Source: Utricularia gibba
Taxonomy: Eukaryota > Streptophyta > Magnoliopsida > Lamiales > Lentibulariaceae
Assembly: GCA_002189035.1 (NCBI GenBank)
Contig: NEEC01000018.1
Span: 1,116,001 to 1,180,000 of the forward strand
Length of the DNA stretch: 64,000 bases
Direction of reading: 5' to 3'
In this document: piece by piece, positions 1-10,871 of the stretch
Layout: every line of letters starts with the position of its first letter
Numbering within the stretch: position 1 is the first letter of the stretch
Position numbers and translations under genes: made by a program
Notes under the pieces: model-generated
The model's input: only the letters and a program-made list of their open reading frames with translations
Databases searched by the model: none
Told to the model about the DNA's origin: nothing

Positions 1-32
1 TGACGACTGCCTAATCTTCTCCGCTGAGGCAG

Positions 33-286
33 GAAAGCTTTGAGAAGCCTCTGCCTCTAAAAAGCTCTCCCAACTTCATCGTGTACCAAGGTAAGTACCC
101 CTTCCTTGTTCTGCATCATGGAGATATGTTAAATGTTTCATGCTAGTCTTTTGACAAAGATACAAGGCAGGAGGACATCCGTTCATCAGAAGCTATGAAC
201 CCAAAAAGAGCACAAAAGAAGAGTTCTGTTTGTTCCTCACGAGAGCGGCGGCACCACCCCGGGTAACAGCTGCAGCGGTATGTTGA
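33..286 (+). CDS. 3' end of an unrecognised upstream gene (last two exons)
   Basis: Two exons can be read in phase: about 33-90, with a good GT donor at 91, and 171-286, ending in TGA, after a CAG acceptor. The joined frame gives about 58 residues including a PNFIVYQG stretch across the junction and the piece GGHPFIRSYEPKK. The junction phase (one base carried over) is consistent on both sides, and the frame stays open across a GC-richer stretch that ends where AT-rich spacer begins. I do not recognise the protein and its 5' part lies outside the window. It could also be non-coding leader or transcript tail. The support is splice sites plus open frame only. Confidence 0.3.
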
Positions 287-942
287 ACGAGCGAGCAAGA
301 GCTTTATGCCGTGAAGTGTTTATGCCCCCACCCTCTTCTTCCCTCATGCTGAAAAAATAAGTAAATAAGGTGAGTAAATAAATATCCGTCCCTCGAATTT
401 GACGTGTTGTGAATATTTTTCTGCTTTAGCTGAACTCCTCGATCATTCAAGAGCAATTTGAGAGTACGAGAATGGATAGTGCCGCGTCGTTAGACGTATT
501 TTAAAGTTATATTTAAAATTTGATTTAATATATATATATATGAAAATTAAATGATTATTTTTATGTTTAGAAAATTTTTGCACAATAAAATTTTATTCAT
601 TGTAAAAAGGTTTTGATACAAAATAATGAATAAATCAAAGAATACGCGATAAAAAAAAAAAACAGGATAAAAATTTTTCTTCATTGTATCTTGTTGTGAA
701 GTTATAATTTTACCGAATTTAAGGGATAAATCATAGCATTTAATGTTGTAAAGAAGCAAACCTTCTTCATTCATTGAGTCTGAAATAATTGGAGTTCCTT
801 TCAGTGACAGAGGACATGTCGTGTTACATTATCCCTGCAGCCGGGACCAGCCCAGTTTTCCAGCCAACCTGGGCTTCTCTGATGAATAAATGGGAATTCT
901 CTGGACTTTTGTCTCATCGGTGGGAGAAAAGAAAGGTGGGAT
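287..942. other. Spacer and 5' flank of beta-ureidopropionase gene
   Basis: AT-rich spacer with a short TA run near 530-541 and a poly-A tract near 650-662. No gene is recognisable. The last 150 bases are GC-richer and probably hold the promoter and 5' leader of the next gene. Confidence 0.5.
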
Positions 943-2701
943 ATGGAGATCGAGGAAGATAGAGTTTTGGGGGAAGCAGCAGAACCCAAGAGCGGTTCAC
1001 TTTGTGGGTTCGATTCTCTCCACCAACTTCTGCGATCTTCCTTGTCTCCCCAGGTTTTTCAGGTGTGGTTTGAATGCTCTGTTCTGTTCGTGTGAATTGA
1101 TTTATTGTCATTTGAAGTTTCATTTTTCTTCCCTTCTCGCAAGTTTCGTTCTGTGTGTTGATTCGTTTTGGTTTGTCTTGAATTGATTTTATGGTGTTGA
1201 ATCCATTGATAACACGATATCTCTCGTGGGTATGTTGATGCTTTTGGTTCATCAGGAAGTTTCCCGATTGCTTCATGGACAGAACTGTGGAGGACAACTT
1301 GGCACGATCTCCATTCCTCAGCCTGCTAAATCTCTGTCTTTGGCGCACGATTTTGATTTACAGGTTTACATATTTGTTTGTTTCGTCGCGTTTGCACATA
1401 TTTATGTTATGTGTGACATTGTATAATGGTTGTCATAATTCTGCTGCAAATGTGATCCAGGCATTCGCTTTCAAGGCCAATGAGTCAGAAAGTAAACCTC
1501 GAATGGTGAGAGTGGGTCTTGCTCAGAATTCTATAGCTCTTCCAACAACACTGCCCATATCCGACCAGAAAAGAGGCATTTTTGAGAAATTGTCACCAAT
1601 TGTTGAAGCTGCTGGTACTTCAGGTGTAAACATATTATGTTTACAGGTAACTCAAACATGAAGAATACCTGGCTTCTTTGAGAATATATATGACCTCAAA
1701 AAATTTGGGTGCAGGAGGCGTGGATGATGCCATTTGCCTTTTGCACCCGCGAGAAGAAATGGTGCGAATTTGCAGAGGAAGTCGATGGAGAATCGACACA
1801 GTTTCTTCGGAGGTTTGCCCAGAAATACAACATGGTTATAGTGAATCCTATTCTTGAAAGAGATGTGAAACATGGGGAGGTTCTTTGGAACACTGCTGTA
1901 ATAATTGGAAATCATGGCAACATAATTGGAATACACAGGAAGGTAACATGAGAACAAGCTTGGTTTTTGCATTCAAGTGAGTAAGATGTAGTGGGATTTG
2001 CTTGCAGAATCACATTCCTAGAGTTGGGGACTTCAACGAGAGCACGTATTACATGGAAGGAAACACAGGCCACCCCGTCTTTGAGACTGCTTTTGGCAAA
2101 ATTGCTGTCAACATTTGTTACGGCAGGCACCACCCCCTGAACTGGTTAGCTTTTGGCTTGAATGGTGCAGAAATTGTCTTCAACCCTTCAGCAACAGTTG
2201 GTGAACTCAGTGAACCAATGTGGCCGATTGAGGTATATAATTTTGCACCATCATTTCTGGAGTAGTTCATTTACTCTGTCTGAACTTTCAGCAGCTCCAG
2301 CCATCAGCTTTTGAGTTCTTTTTTATTCTTTTCAGGCGCGCAACGCAGCAATAGCGAATAGCTACTTCGTCTGCTCCATCAACCGCGTGGGTACAGAAGT
2401 TTTCCCGAATCCTTTCACCTCAGGAGACGGGAAGCCACAACACACAGAGTTTGGCCACTTCTACGGCTCCAGCTACATCTCAGCTCCAGACTCTTCATGC
2501 ACCACGTCCCTCTCCCGCTGCAGAGATGGCTTGCTGATATCAGATATGGACCTCAACCTGTGCAGGCAAGTGAAGGACAAATGGGGCTTCCGCATGACCG
2601 CCCGATACGACATCTACAGCGAGCTTCTGGGTCGTTACGTAAAACCCGAATTCGAACCCCAGATCATTTCTGATCCATTCATCAGCAGAGGGTCTGCTTA
2701 G
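943..2701 (+). CDS. PYD3: Beta-ureidopropionase (beta-alanine synthase)
   Basis: Hydrolyses N-carbamoyl-beta-alanine and N-carbamoyl-beta-aminoisobutyrate to beta-alanine or beta-aminoisobutyrate, CO2 and ammonia, the third step of reductive pyrimidine breakdown, probably in the cytosol. Six exons: 943-1062, 1256-1363, 1461-1646, 1715-1942, 2008-2232, 2336-2701, all phase 0, giving 410 residues, the usual length for plant enzymes. The start at 943 is chosen because the frame then reads a GFDSLHQLL segment typical of the plant N-terminus. Nitrilase-superfamily features are intact: the Lys in the [13 protein letters not shown] region, the Cys nucleophile in NICYGRHHP, and the downstream [18 protein letters not shown] block. 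The Glu of the triad lies in the first half. The C-terminal region ([11 protein letters not shown]) is complete. No defects seen. Both ALDH6 genes 4-15 kb downstream act in the same route. Family identity is very secure. Confidence 0.94.
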
Positions 2702-3570
2702 GCAGAATGAATACCAAGGGTGCTGAAAGATGGAATGCAGGCTGTTTAAACTGATTTTTAATATATTGTTTTTTTTACGAATAATAATATCAAATTTGAA
2801 AATTTCCCATTTACAGGGATCTTTAATATTTTATATTTTAAAAAATTTAAGTAATTAAATGAGTAACCTAGAAGTAGTATTTTAAAAATTGTTCAAATTC
2901 ATTGAACCGTTTAGTTATGATTTTGAATTGAATCATTTTTTGAATGAATTTAACCGAGTTCATTAATTTTGAATTATAGTTATAAAAAATATTAGAATAT
3001 AATAATAAAATTATAATTTAATATATAAAAATTTAAACATAAAATAGAAAATTAAAAACATATACTTGATACAATTACATTAAAAAACTTTATTAACATT
3101 AGCTTAATCATCATATACTCATTCAAATACGAATGAAGATTTTATATTATCAATATAAATACATATATAAAAATAAAATTATTAAGATTTAATTAAAATA
3201 TATACGTCGCATATTTATAACATCTCTTCTATTTGCTCTTAATCATGTACATAAGGTAAACTGTAAACAATTAAAAAAAATAAAATTAGATTCAACCCAC
3301 TAAAATATTGATTCGAATCTAATCCAATATTTTAAAACACTGCCCATTAAAAAAAGATATTAGTATTTAATAGTAATATCAATAATTAATTAATTAATTA
3401 AAAGGGTTACATCTGATGCAGATATTAATTAAATAAATAGCGGAAATTGGAAATTAATATAATCTCATTAGTTAATTCCCTCGTAGATTCCCTGATACGC
3501 CGTTAGATGTAAGATGCCGGCAGCCGGTAGAACTTTCGGTAACGATTAACTATCCTTCCAGCTCCATTCG
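2702..3570. other. AT-rich spacer
   Basis: About 870 bases of strongly AT-rich sequence with an ATTA(ATTA)n stretch near 3385-3405. It lies between the 3' ends of two convergent genes. I see no gene or element. Confidence 0.5.
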
Positions 3571-4858
3571 TCAGGGGAGGAGCCGCCCCTTCAGGAAGCC
3601 GGTGCACAGCTTCCTCAGTATCTCTCTGTCAGGCGCCTTCGCCTCCACCTTCGCCCTTACAGCGGCAGCGAAGGATTCCTGCACCAGGACAAGGAGTTAT
3701 TCGTGTTGGAAGACAATAGTAGCTGCAGCAGTGCGTACTTCGAACACTACGCCGTCGGAGAGGCGGTCGATGAGGTTCAGGAGAATGTCCTTGGTGTACT
3801 CCGGGTGGCCCTGTATCCCCATCACGTGATTCCCGTATCTGAACATCTCCACCCGGTTTGCGCCGACCACGCTAAAACCTCTGCTCGAGGGGGAAGCTCC
3901 AGTATCTGAAGACATCCCTGGAAGAGGTGATTACAGATTGGGTTTTATGGGTGGGGTGGGTAGATGGGTAACCTCGTCGTGGTGGATTTCGAAGATGTTG
4001 AGAGAGCTAGGCATGTTGATCGAAGCGAAGATCCGGGAGGGATACAGGTGAACTTCAGTGGTGCCGATGTCCCATCCTCCGCCGGCTCGGCCCACCTTTC
4101 CTCCTATGGCTCTCGCCAGTACCTGGTTTTGCAGAAACAGAGAGACAGAGCATTTCAGGGAAGGGAGGAATACAGGGGAGACAGGCCATTTAAGTTTCAG
4201 CTCAAGAGAAGAGAAGCAGTGAGCAGAGTCTGCAGTTGGGGAACGGATTGTTTGAATATAGAACTCGTATCCATTTCAAGGTGGGCAGACAATGCTGCAC
4301 GTCAACTAATCACATGGGAAGTTTTCTCCACAGTCAGTAACTGCGCAGAGGGACCAGTTGCTTTTTGCAGTTTTGGGGATGACAATTAGGAGGTGTTGGT
4401 GAGCCGATGCCTGTTCATGACTCGAATTTGAGCATGAAAGCCGTCTAGATACAGAGGATTCATATCGAAAGCAACAGGCCCAGAGATGAGATTTGAAGGG
4501 ACGCATAAAACACCTAGAAATGGAGTAAGTAAAAAAGATAAACCTGATGGCCGAAGCATATGCCGAGAACCTTCTTCTTCACGGCGATCAGCTTCCTGAG
4601 GAGAACCAGCAGCCGGATAATCCAGGAGTCGTTTCCGAAAGCGTCACTGCAACTTCCGGTAATCACAAATCCTTCGTACGCAAGGATCTCCTCGTCCGAC
4701 GGTAACTCGCCCTTCGTCGCGGCGAAGGCGTCCCAGATTTCTTCTTCCTCCTTCAGCATTCCCGTGAAAACCCCCAAATAACCGCCGTAGAGTTTCCTTA
4801 CATAATCGGAATCCTCGGCGCAGAGCAGCACCGCGTACTTCTTGTGAGGCCCTCCCAT
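3571..4858 (-). CDS. Gamma-glutamyl peptidase-like class I glutamine amidotransferase, frame broken in exon 3
   Basis: Plant relatives (GGP family) cleave gamma-glutamyl bonds of glutathione and its conjugates in the cytosol. Exons, reading down: 4858-4544 (MGGPHKKYAVLLCAEDSDYV... to GICFGHQ), 4122-3973 (VLARAIGGKVGRAGGGWD... to FEIHHDE), 3905-3739, and 3678-3571 (to LCTGFLKGRLLP stop). The class I triad is visible: Cys in GICFGHQ, and His and Glu in IQGHPEYTKD. Exon 3 starts in one frame (ILELPPRAEVLAWSAQTG) and continues in another (VEMFRYGNHVMG), which needs one extra base near 3852-3854, a CCC run. Without it translation stops within about ten codons, before the His-Glu motif. A 60-base GT-AG stretch at 3738-3679 contains an in-frame TAA and is best read as a very short intron. 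With both corrections the protein is about 246 residues, normal for the family. Either a sequence error or a recent pseudogene. Confidence 0.82.
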
Positions 4859-4951
4859 CTAGATATAGATACTTTCAACTCCGGGAGGAAGGAAGGAAGG
4901 AAGGAAGAAGGATATGCAACTGAAGCAGGGGAAGTGCAGTCAGTATATATA
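4859..4951 (-). promoter_or_regulatory. 5' leader with CT-repeat and TATA box of the GGP-like gene
   Basis: On the minus strand a TATATATA-type box (plus-strand 4942-4951) lies about 90 bases upstream of the ATG. It is followed by a run of CCTT repeats (plus-strand GGAA repeats near 4884-4906), as is common in plant 5' leaders. Confidence 0.45.
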
Positions 4952-6672
4952 CGCAGGCACAGGATTTTAAAGTGGTTGACCAAACTACCCTTCCATATTC
5001 AATTTCGTGAAAATTCCAAGTAAATTCAAAGTGAAAATTAGATGTATTGAAAAATTGATGGATTTTGGTGACATTTTATTTTTTTTTATACAAAAATAAT
5101 TCAAATAAAATTCATAATTTTTTACCAAAATTACTTTTTTAATTTTAATCTAATGGTCCTAATTATTGATTTTTATTAATAAAAACGGATTTTGTTCTCC
5201 AGAATTCAAAAAGGACAAAAATGGTAGGTTGTAGGGGTAGCCTAATGAGACCCTGCCACACCCACACCGACCACCGACTTCAGGAATCCTGCATGCTGAT
5301 TCAGTACCTAACCTCAAAAACCGTCCGGGTTCATCCATGACGTTAGCAAGTCGAGGTTTTCCCATCCTGTTCGGTTGAATTTTTTTTAAAAAAAACCTTT
5401 GAAAATTAACCTACTCATTAATTGTACGTTTTTTTTTTAAAAAAAAAAACATATCAAAGAGTTTCTAGTATGAAAACTTGAAATAGAAGTTAGAGTTGAT
5501 TATTTCAATACAAAGCCATTAGGAATGTTTAAAATTCCAAACAAATTTTGAATTTCAAATTTGATCAAAAAATTAAAATTTCGAGAGAAATAACATTTTC
5601 TACTCATTTTAAAAACTGATCACTATCACTTTCTATTTAAGACAATTTTTTTACATATACAATGTTCATTTTTGTAATTCACCTCAACATTTTTAGTAAA
5701 TTGTGGAAATACTTTATTTTGGCCAAATTTGAAGCTTTCATTGAATTCCATAAAACTATATTTATTTAGGGATATATATACAAAAATGCCAACATAGGAG
5801 CAAGGTCTTCTTGCTTTGGGATGGTGGGCCATCCCCATCTCAAGTGTTTGAGATCCTTGTGATGGGCCACTTAAATAGACATATGAAGGTATGGTGGATT
5901 ATTTATAAAATTGATTATCTATTATTTATATATTATCTATTAAAATAAAAAAGAATTAATATTAAAGTTGATTATATTCGTACATACATATAATGAAATT
6001 GTCGTTTTTCTAAATGATACTGAAGTAATCAATTACAAGAAAAGAATTTTTTTTTTTATTTTAGATCAGAATTATCATATTTTTATTTGATTTATTTTCG
6101 AACATTTCTTCTTGTCGTGAGATACAATTGGTCATCGCACTTGATTGAAAAAGCTAATGATGCAAAACTACCGTGCATTAGATTAGGAATGCAGGTTATG
6201 TAAGAGAGAATTTAGATCTTATCGGACTTCAAAGTTCTCATTTGAATATTTGCTTCTAAGTGGAGAAAAATTGTTCATCACCTATCATCAAAAGTAATGA
6301 ATAGCGTCAATTTCAGTGAATTGAATCGGTTTCTTATTTCAATCTTTCGATTCCAACCCCCCAAATTTCTTGGAAGAATTGGTCCACGAAAAACACATAT
6401 GGCCCCGCAGCATAATTCCGTGGAGCCCACGGAAATATGGCTGGGCCCTTGATTTGGGAAATTGGAAGTTTGGGCTTTGTATTATGGGCTATACTCAATG
6501 ATAAATGGGTTTCTTAGTGATGGGCCGTTACGACATAAGGAAGCCCATATTGGGAGTGATTGTGGGCTTGGACTGTTTTTTTCTTTCTTTTTGTTTGAAA
6601 CGTTTCATATTATTGAACGAAGGCCACTGCAATTTGAAAGAGAGGGAGGAGAGCTGCTGGATGCACAGTTGA
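4952..6672. other. AT-rich spacer
   Basis: Mostly AT-rich with poly-T/poly-A tracts near 5075, 5380, 5430 and 6045. The segment 5230-5360 is GC-richer but has no recognisable coding signal. From about 6380 the sequence is GC-richer and includes the 3' flank of the following minus-strand gene. No transposon ends were found. Confidence 0.45.
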
Positions 6673-9600
6673 TCAAAGCTTCTGAGAAGTGGGCATTGCA
6701 AGAGAAACCCCAGCACCAGAGGGCAGATCCTTCCATTGTTGAGTCACCGTCTTGATCTGTGTGTAGAACTGAACCCCTGCTTTTCCTGCATTCATCAATC
6801 AAACACCCTCTAAGTTAAACACACAAGAAGTTGCATCATGGACATACATCAAGCTGCATTCATCAATCACCATAGAAGTTGAGGTCCCCGGCGAACGAAG
6901 CTTTCGAACCGGTGAAGGAGAAGAACGGCAGCGGCACCGGGATGGGGACGTTGATACCGACCTGAGACAGAGAACCAGAATCAGATGAAGCAGAGGGTGA
7001 CAGGAAAAAGAGTATCATGGTGGTACCTGGCCTGCTTCTATCTCATTTTGGAATTTTCTAGCAGAGACCCCGGAGGAGGTGAAGATGGCAGCACCATTGC
7101 CATATCTGTAAACAATGGGGAGATTGGTGTACGAAGCTTAACTTAATGCAGTGAGGGACGAAAGGAGGTTGAGGGTGGATACTGATTTCTGTTCACAATT
7201 CTTATGGCGTCTTCCAAGGTCTCAGCCTGGGGTGCAGAAAGCAGATACATAATCAATCATTCTCAAGAGATGCAGATATGTGAATGCCATTGCTCTTAGT
7301 GCATTATGTACCTGCAGACAGATGAGCACCGGACCGAAGATCTCCTCCTGGAGAACCAGAGTAGGACATAACACACCCATCTCAATAATAGAAATTCTAG
7401 ACAAGCTTTCTGGACTGGGACAGGTCTGGTACCTTATAACATTCCATGTCGGGTGTCACGTCTGCCAAAATCGTCGGGCCAATGAAGTTACCTTGTTCAT
7501 ATCCTGGAACCTGGACATTGACAAAATGACGGTGAATGATCAGATATTGTTATGGATATTCTACATCAGAGTTAATCAGTTTCAAACAGAATTTGTGTAC
7601 TTTGATACTTCTCCCATCAAGCAACACTCTAGCTCCATCATCAACCCCACTTTGGATCAATCTGCATATCCTTTCCTTCGCCTACAAACATCATTTCAAG
7701 GCACACAAGCAATGAGAGTTATGTGATGCAGGATTGATGAATAGTGTTAGATACTCACTTGTTTGCTGATCACAGGGCCAAGGTCAGCCTTGGGGTCGGT
7801 TCCAGCGCTCACTACAAGGGCTTTTGCACGCTCCACTAGCTTTTCTTCCCTGCCAATAATAAACCATTTCTAATATAAGAGAAATGGATGCATATAAGGG
7901 GAAACTCCATGAAGTTTGAAATAGGAATACCATGGTCTTGAGTCTCCCACAAAGATGACTGTGCTGAGTGCCATGCATCTCTGGCCAGCAGCACCAAAAC
8001 CAGCCGCCACTAAAGCATTTAATGTGGCATTCTCATTTGCATCAGGCATCACAATCCCATGGTTCTTTGCTCCCATATTTGACTAAAGGCATCATGTAGT
8101 TCAATAAAATTGTAGAAAATGGTACGACTATATGGAAAATAGGTTACATTTAAAAAATATCATAACGAAGATTCTGATACACTAACCTGAACACGTTTTC
8201 CACTAGCTGAAGCTCTTGAATATATATGCATCCCAGCCTTGGGGTTAAACACAAATATAAGCCATTGTCCTGGGCCAAAAAAAAGAATAATGTGATAGGT
8301 AACTTACTGTATTTGAACCAACAAATGATACAGCACGAATATCCTCATCATCACATATGGCATTAACAATATCCTGCAAGATAGGTGCAATAAATCTTCT
8401 AGCCATTTAGATAGCACGCATTGAGTGCCATGAAAAATAGATGTTTCATTTCAAAAATAAAAAGAAAAAATGCGCTGGAGATTTTAAGGGATAGCCATTA
8501 GTATACATGAGTGCCATGAATAATATTCAAGACTCCATCAGGCAGCCCAGCTTCCTTTGCCAGTTCGGCAAGAATCATTGAGGCCCCTGAAATCAAAAGG
8601 GAATACAAGAACCTCATAAAAGTTGCATGAGACAGTTGTGCCAAAGATTGAATTTTAGCTGTTTTGATTCTGAGTTACAGCGTCAAACCAAGGCACCTGG
8701 GTCCTTTTCAGATGGCTTCAGAACAAATGTGTTTCCACAGGTAACTGCCACCGGAAACATCTGCCAAAAGGCATAGCGAAGAAAACAAAATTATTGGAAG
8801 GCCGGTTAACCAAAAAACAAAATAAAGTGAGCAGAGGACATGGAGGTGCAGAATGGCGCTTATGAACAGCAAATATAGTTGCAAACGTACCCATAGTGGA
8901 ATCATTGCAGGGAAGTTAAAGGGGCAGATTCCAGCGCAAACACCAAGTGGCTCTCTAATACTGAAGGTATCTATTCCATTCGACACATTTGTTGCATATT
9001 CTCCCATTTGTAGGGTAGCCATTCCACATGCATGTTCAACAACCTCTGAAGACGATTAAGCAATGGACTCAGCAGGCATTCACATGGGTACCATTCAATT
9101 AAAGAGAGAAAAAGTGAGCGAGACTGACCTAGGCCTCGGAAAACATCACCTTGAGCATCCTTTAATGTTTTGCCTTGTTCTGTCGTAATACTCAATGCCA
9201 GCTTATCCTAATATAATGATTTCTATACTGGATCAGCAGCACTCCAATGATTGCACAGTACATAGTTTAAAGAAAATACAAGAGGAAAACCGTATTTTTG
9301 CGTATAAGATCTTGCAACTTCAGCATGACTCTCTGCCTGGTTGTCACTGGTGTATTTCTCCATGAAGGAAAGACCTCCTTTGCAGCAGCAACAGCAGACT
9401 TGAATTCCTCCTTGGTGGTCAGTGGAACTTGTGCAACAACGTCTTGTGTAGCCTGTCATAACAACATGTGCGTACAGTAAATACAGATCAGCAATGAAGA
9501 GCCAGCAACTCTCAAGCACACCAGTCTCGATTCATTCATTCACTTACGGGATTTATGACATCAATAGTTTCGGATGAAAGAGAATCCACCAAGCTGCCCC

Positions 9601-10150
9601 CAATTACATTTGGAAGCCTCTGTGCCAACACATTCAAATTGATAAGCAAGCAATCAGATAAAAACCCTACATTCTTAAGTCAGAACCCTGTGTAGACATT
9701 TGCAAATACGATTCGAAAACCGTACATCTTTTAAACTTGAAAAACGTCATGCAATTGCGATAATCTCAAAATTTGATCATCATCATTTCCCAGAAGAAAG
9801 TGAATGAAGAAAAAACAATCGAACAACCCCCCAAAAAACCCAACTCACCAGAGACCTGCCATTACTCCAAGATGCCTCAGCAGAACTCGAAAAACTAGAA
9901 TTAGAAGTTCCCAGAAGCCAAGGTCGCAGCTTCCTAGTACCACTCACTGCATAAACAACAACGAGAGAAAAAAAAAAAAAGATCATCCCCCCTAATATCA
10001 AAATCAAGGATCAATCCCAATCCAGTCATAATTCATACAAACTTAATCCATGCACAATTCCATACAAACTCAATAATTTTTTATTATCACATCCGCCGGA
10101 AGAAGTTGTAAGTAGATTGATACACCTCTGCGGGCAGCGAAGTGCAGCAT
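6673..10150 (-). CDS. ALDH6B: Methylmalonate-semialdehyde dehydrogenase (CoA-acylating), mitochondrial
   Basis: Oxidises malonate and methylmalonate semialdehyde to acetyl-CoA or propionyl-CoA with NAD and CoA, in valine and pyrimidine breakdown in mitochondria. Nineteen exons, all in phase: 10150-10126, 9946-9849, 9619-9548, 9452-9291, 9207-9129, 9045-8891, 8760-8697, 8586-8507, 8373-8308, 8237-8187, 8082-7931, 7849-7759, 7681-7601, 7510-7433, 7347-7312, 7226-7183, 7105-7027, 6961-6871, 6785-6673. Total 538 residues, normal for the family. The first 40 residues ([19 protein letters not shown]...) are Arg/Ser-rich with no acid until late, a classic mitochondrial presequence. The catalytic Asn is in [12 protein letters not shown], the Cys nucleophile in [11 protein letters not shown], and the C-terminus ends in [11 protein letters not shown]. 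No defects. The gene is a tandem duplicate of the next one upstream, with matching exon sizes. It lies tail to tail with beta-ureidopropionase, separated by the GGP-like gene. Confidence 0.95.
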
Positions 10151-10871
10151 TTCTGAATTCCCGTCGGCGTGAAACCGCAGTGCTGTTGATGGGAAGTCGA
10201 ATCTCCTCACTCAGCGCTGAGCTGCTGACGCGGATCCTCTTTCAAACATAATCATCACCATCCTGCATAAATATATACACAATATATTTATTCTGCATCT
10301 GTCAGTCGTCGTCTTGAGCAATTTGAGTTGGATTTGCCTGCCTTCCAACTCATTTCTGAATAAGCAAATTCTTTCCTTTTCTCACCCCTCCTACCTTATT
10401 TCAAATGCATTATCCACAAAAAATAATTACTTTTTGAACAGAAAAAAATTTTAAAATATTTTTTACTTTTTGAAAAGTAGAAACTATTTATTTACAGAAT
10501 GCATTTATTCCTACCTTTATCGAATTTTCGTAATTTTTTTCTACTTCCATTTTTATTTTTTTAAATTTTTTTTAAACATTGTTTCCACTCTTAAAATGTC
10601 CTAATTTTCAAATAATCTATAATTAAAATTATACTTTAAATTTTAGAACTAAGATCAATTAAAATGTAAATAAATACTTTTCTAAATATTTATAGTTAAA
10701 GGAAATTTTTTTTAATACATCCAATGGATTCGCATTTTGTAATAAATTAATGAATAAATAAGAAAATCATATTAATAACTAATACATATCTTAATAATAA
10801 ATATATAGTAATAAATATCAATTCTCATTAAACAAAAACAAAGTAATATTTGGCGTTCTATCAAATGTGCC
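10151..10871. other. Spacer between the two ALDH6 genes
   Basis: Short 5' flank of the downstream ALDH6 gene (about 10151-10300), then AT-rich sequence. It must hold the promoter of the downstream copy. Nothing else is visible. Confidence 0.45.

Noticed and set aside
914-1348. Minus-strand open frame of 144 codons over the first exons of beta-ureidopropionase
   Set aside because: It runs across two exons and an intron of a well-supported gene on the other strand and matches no family.
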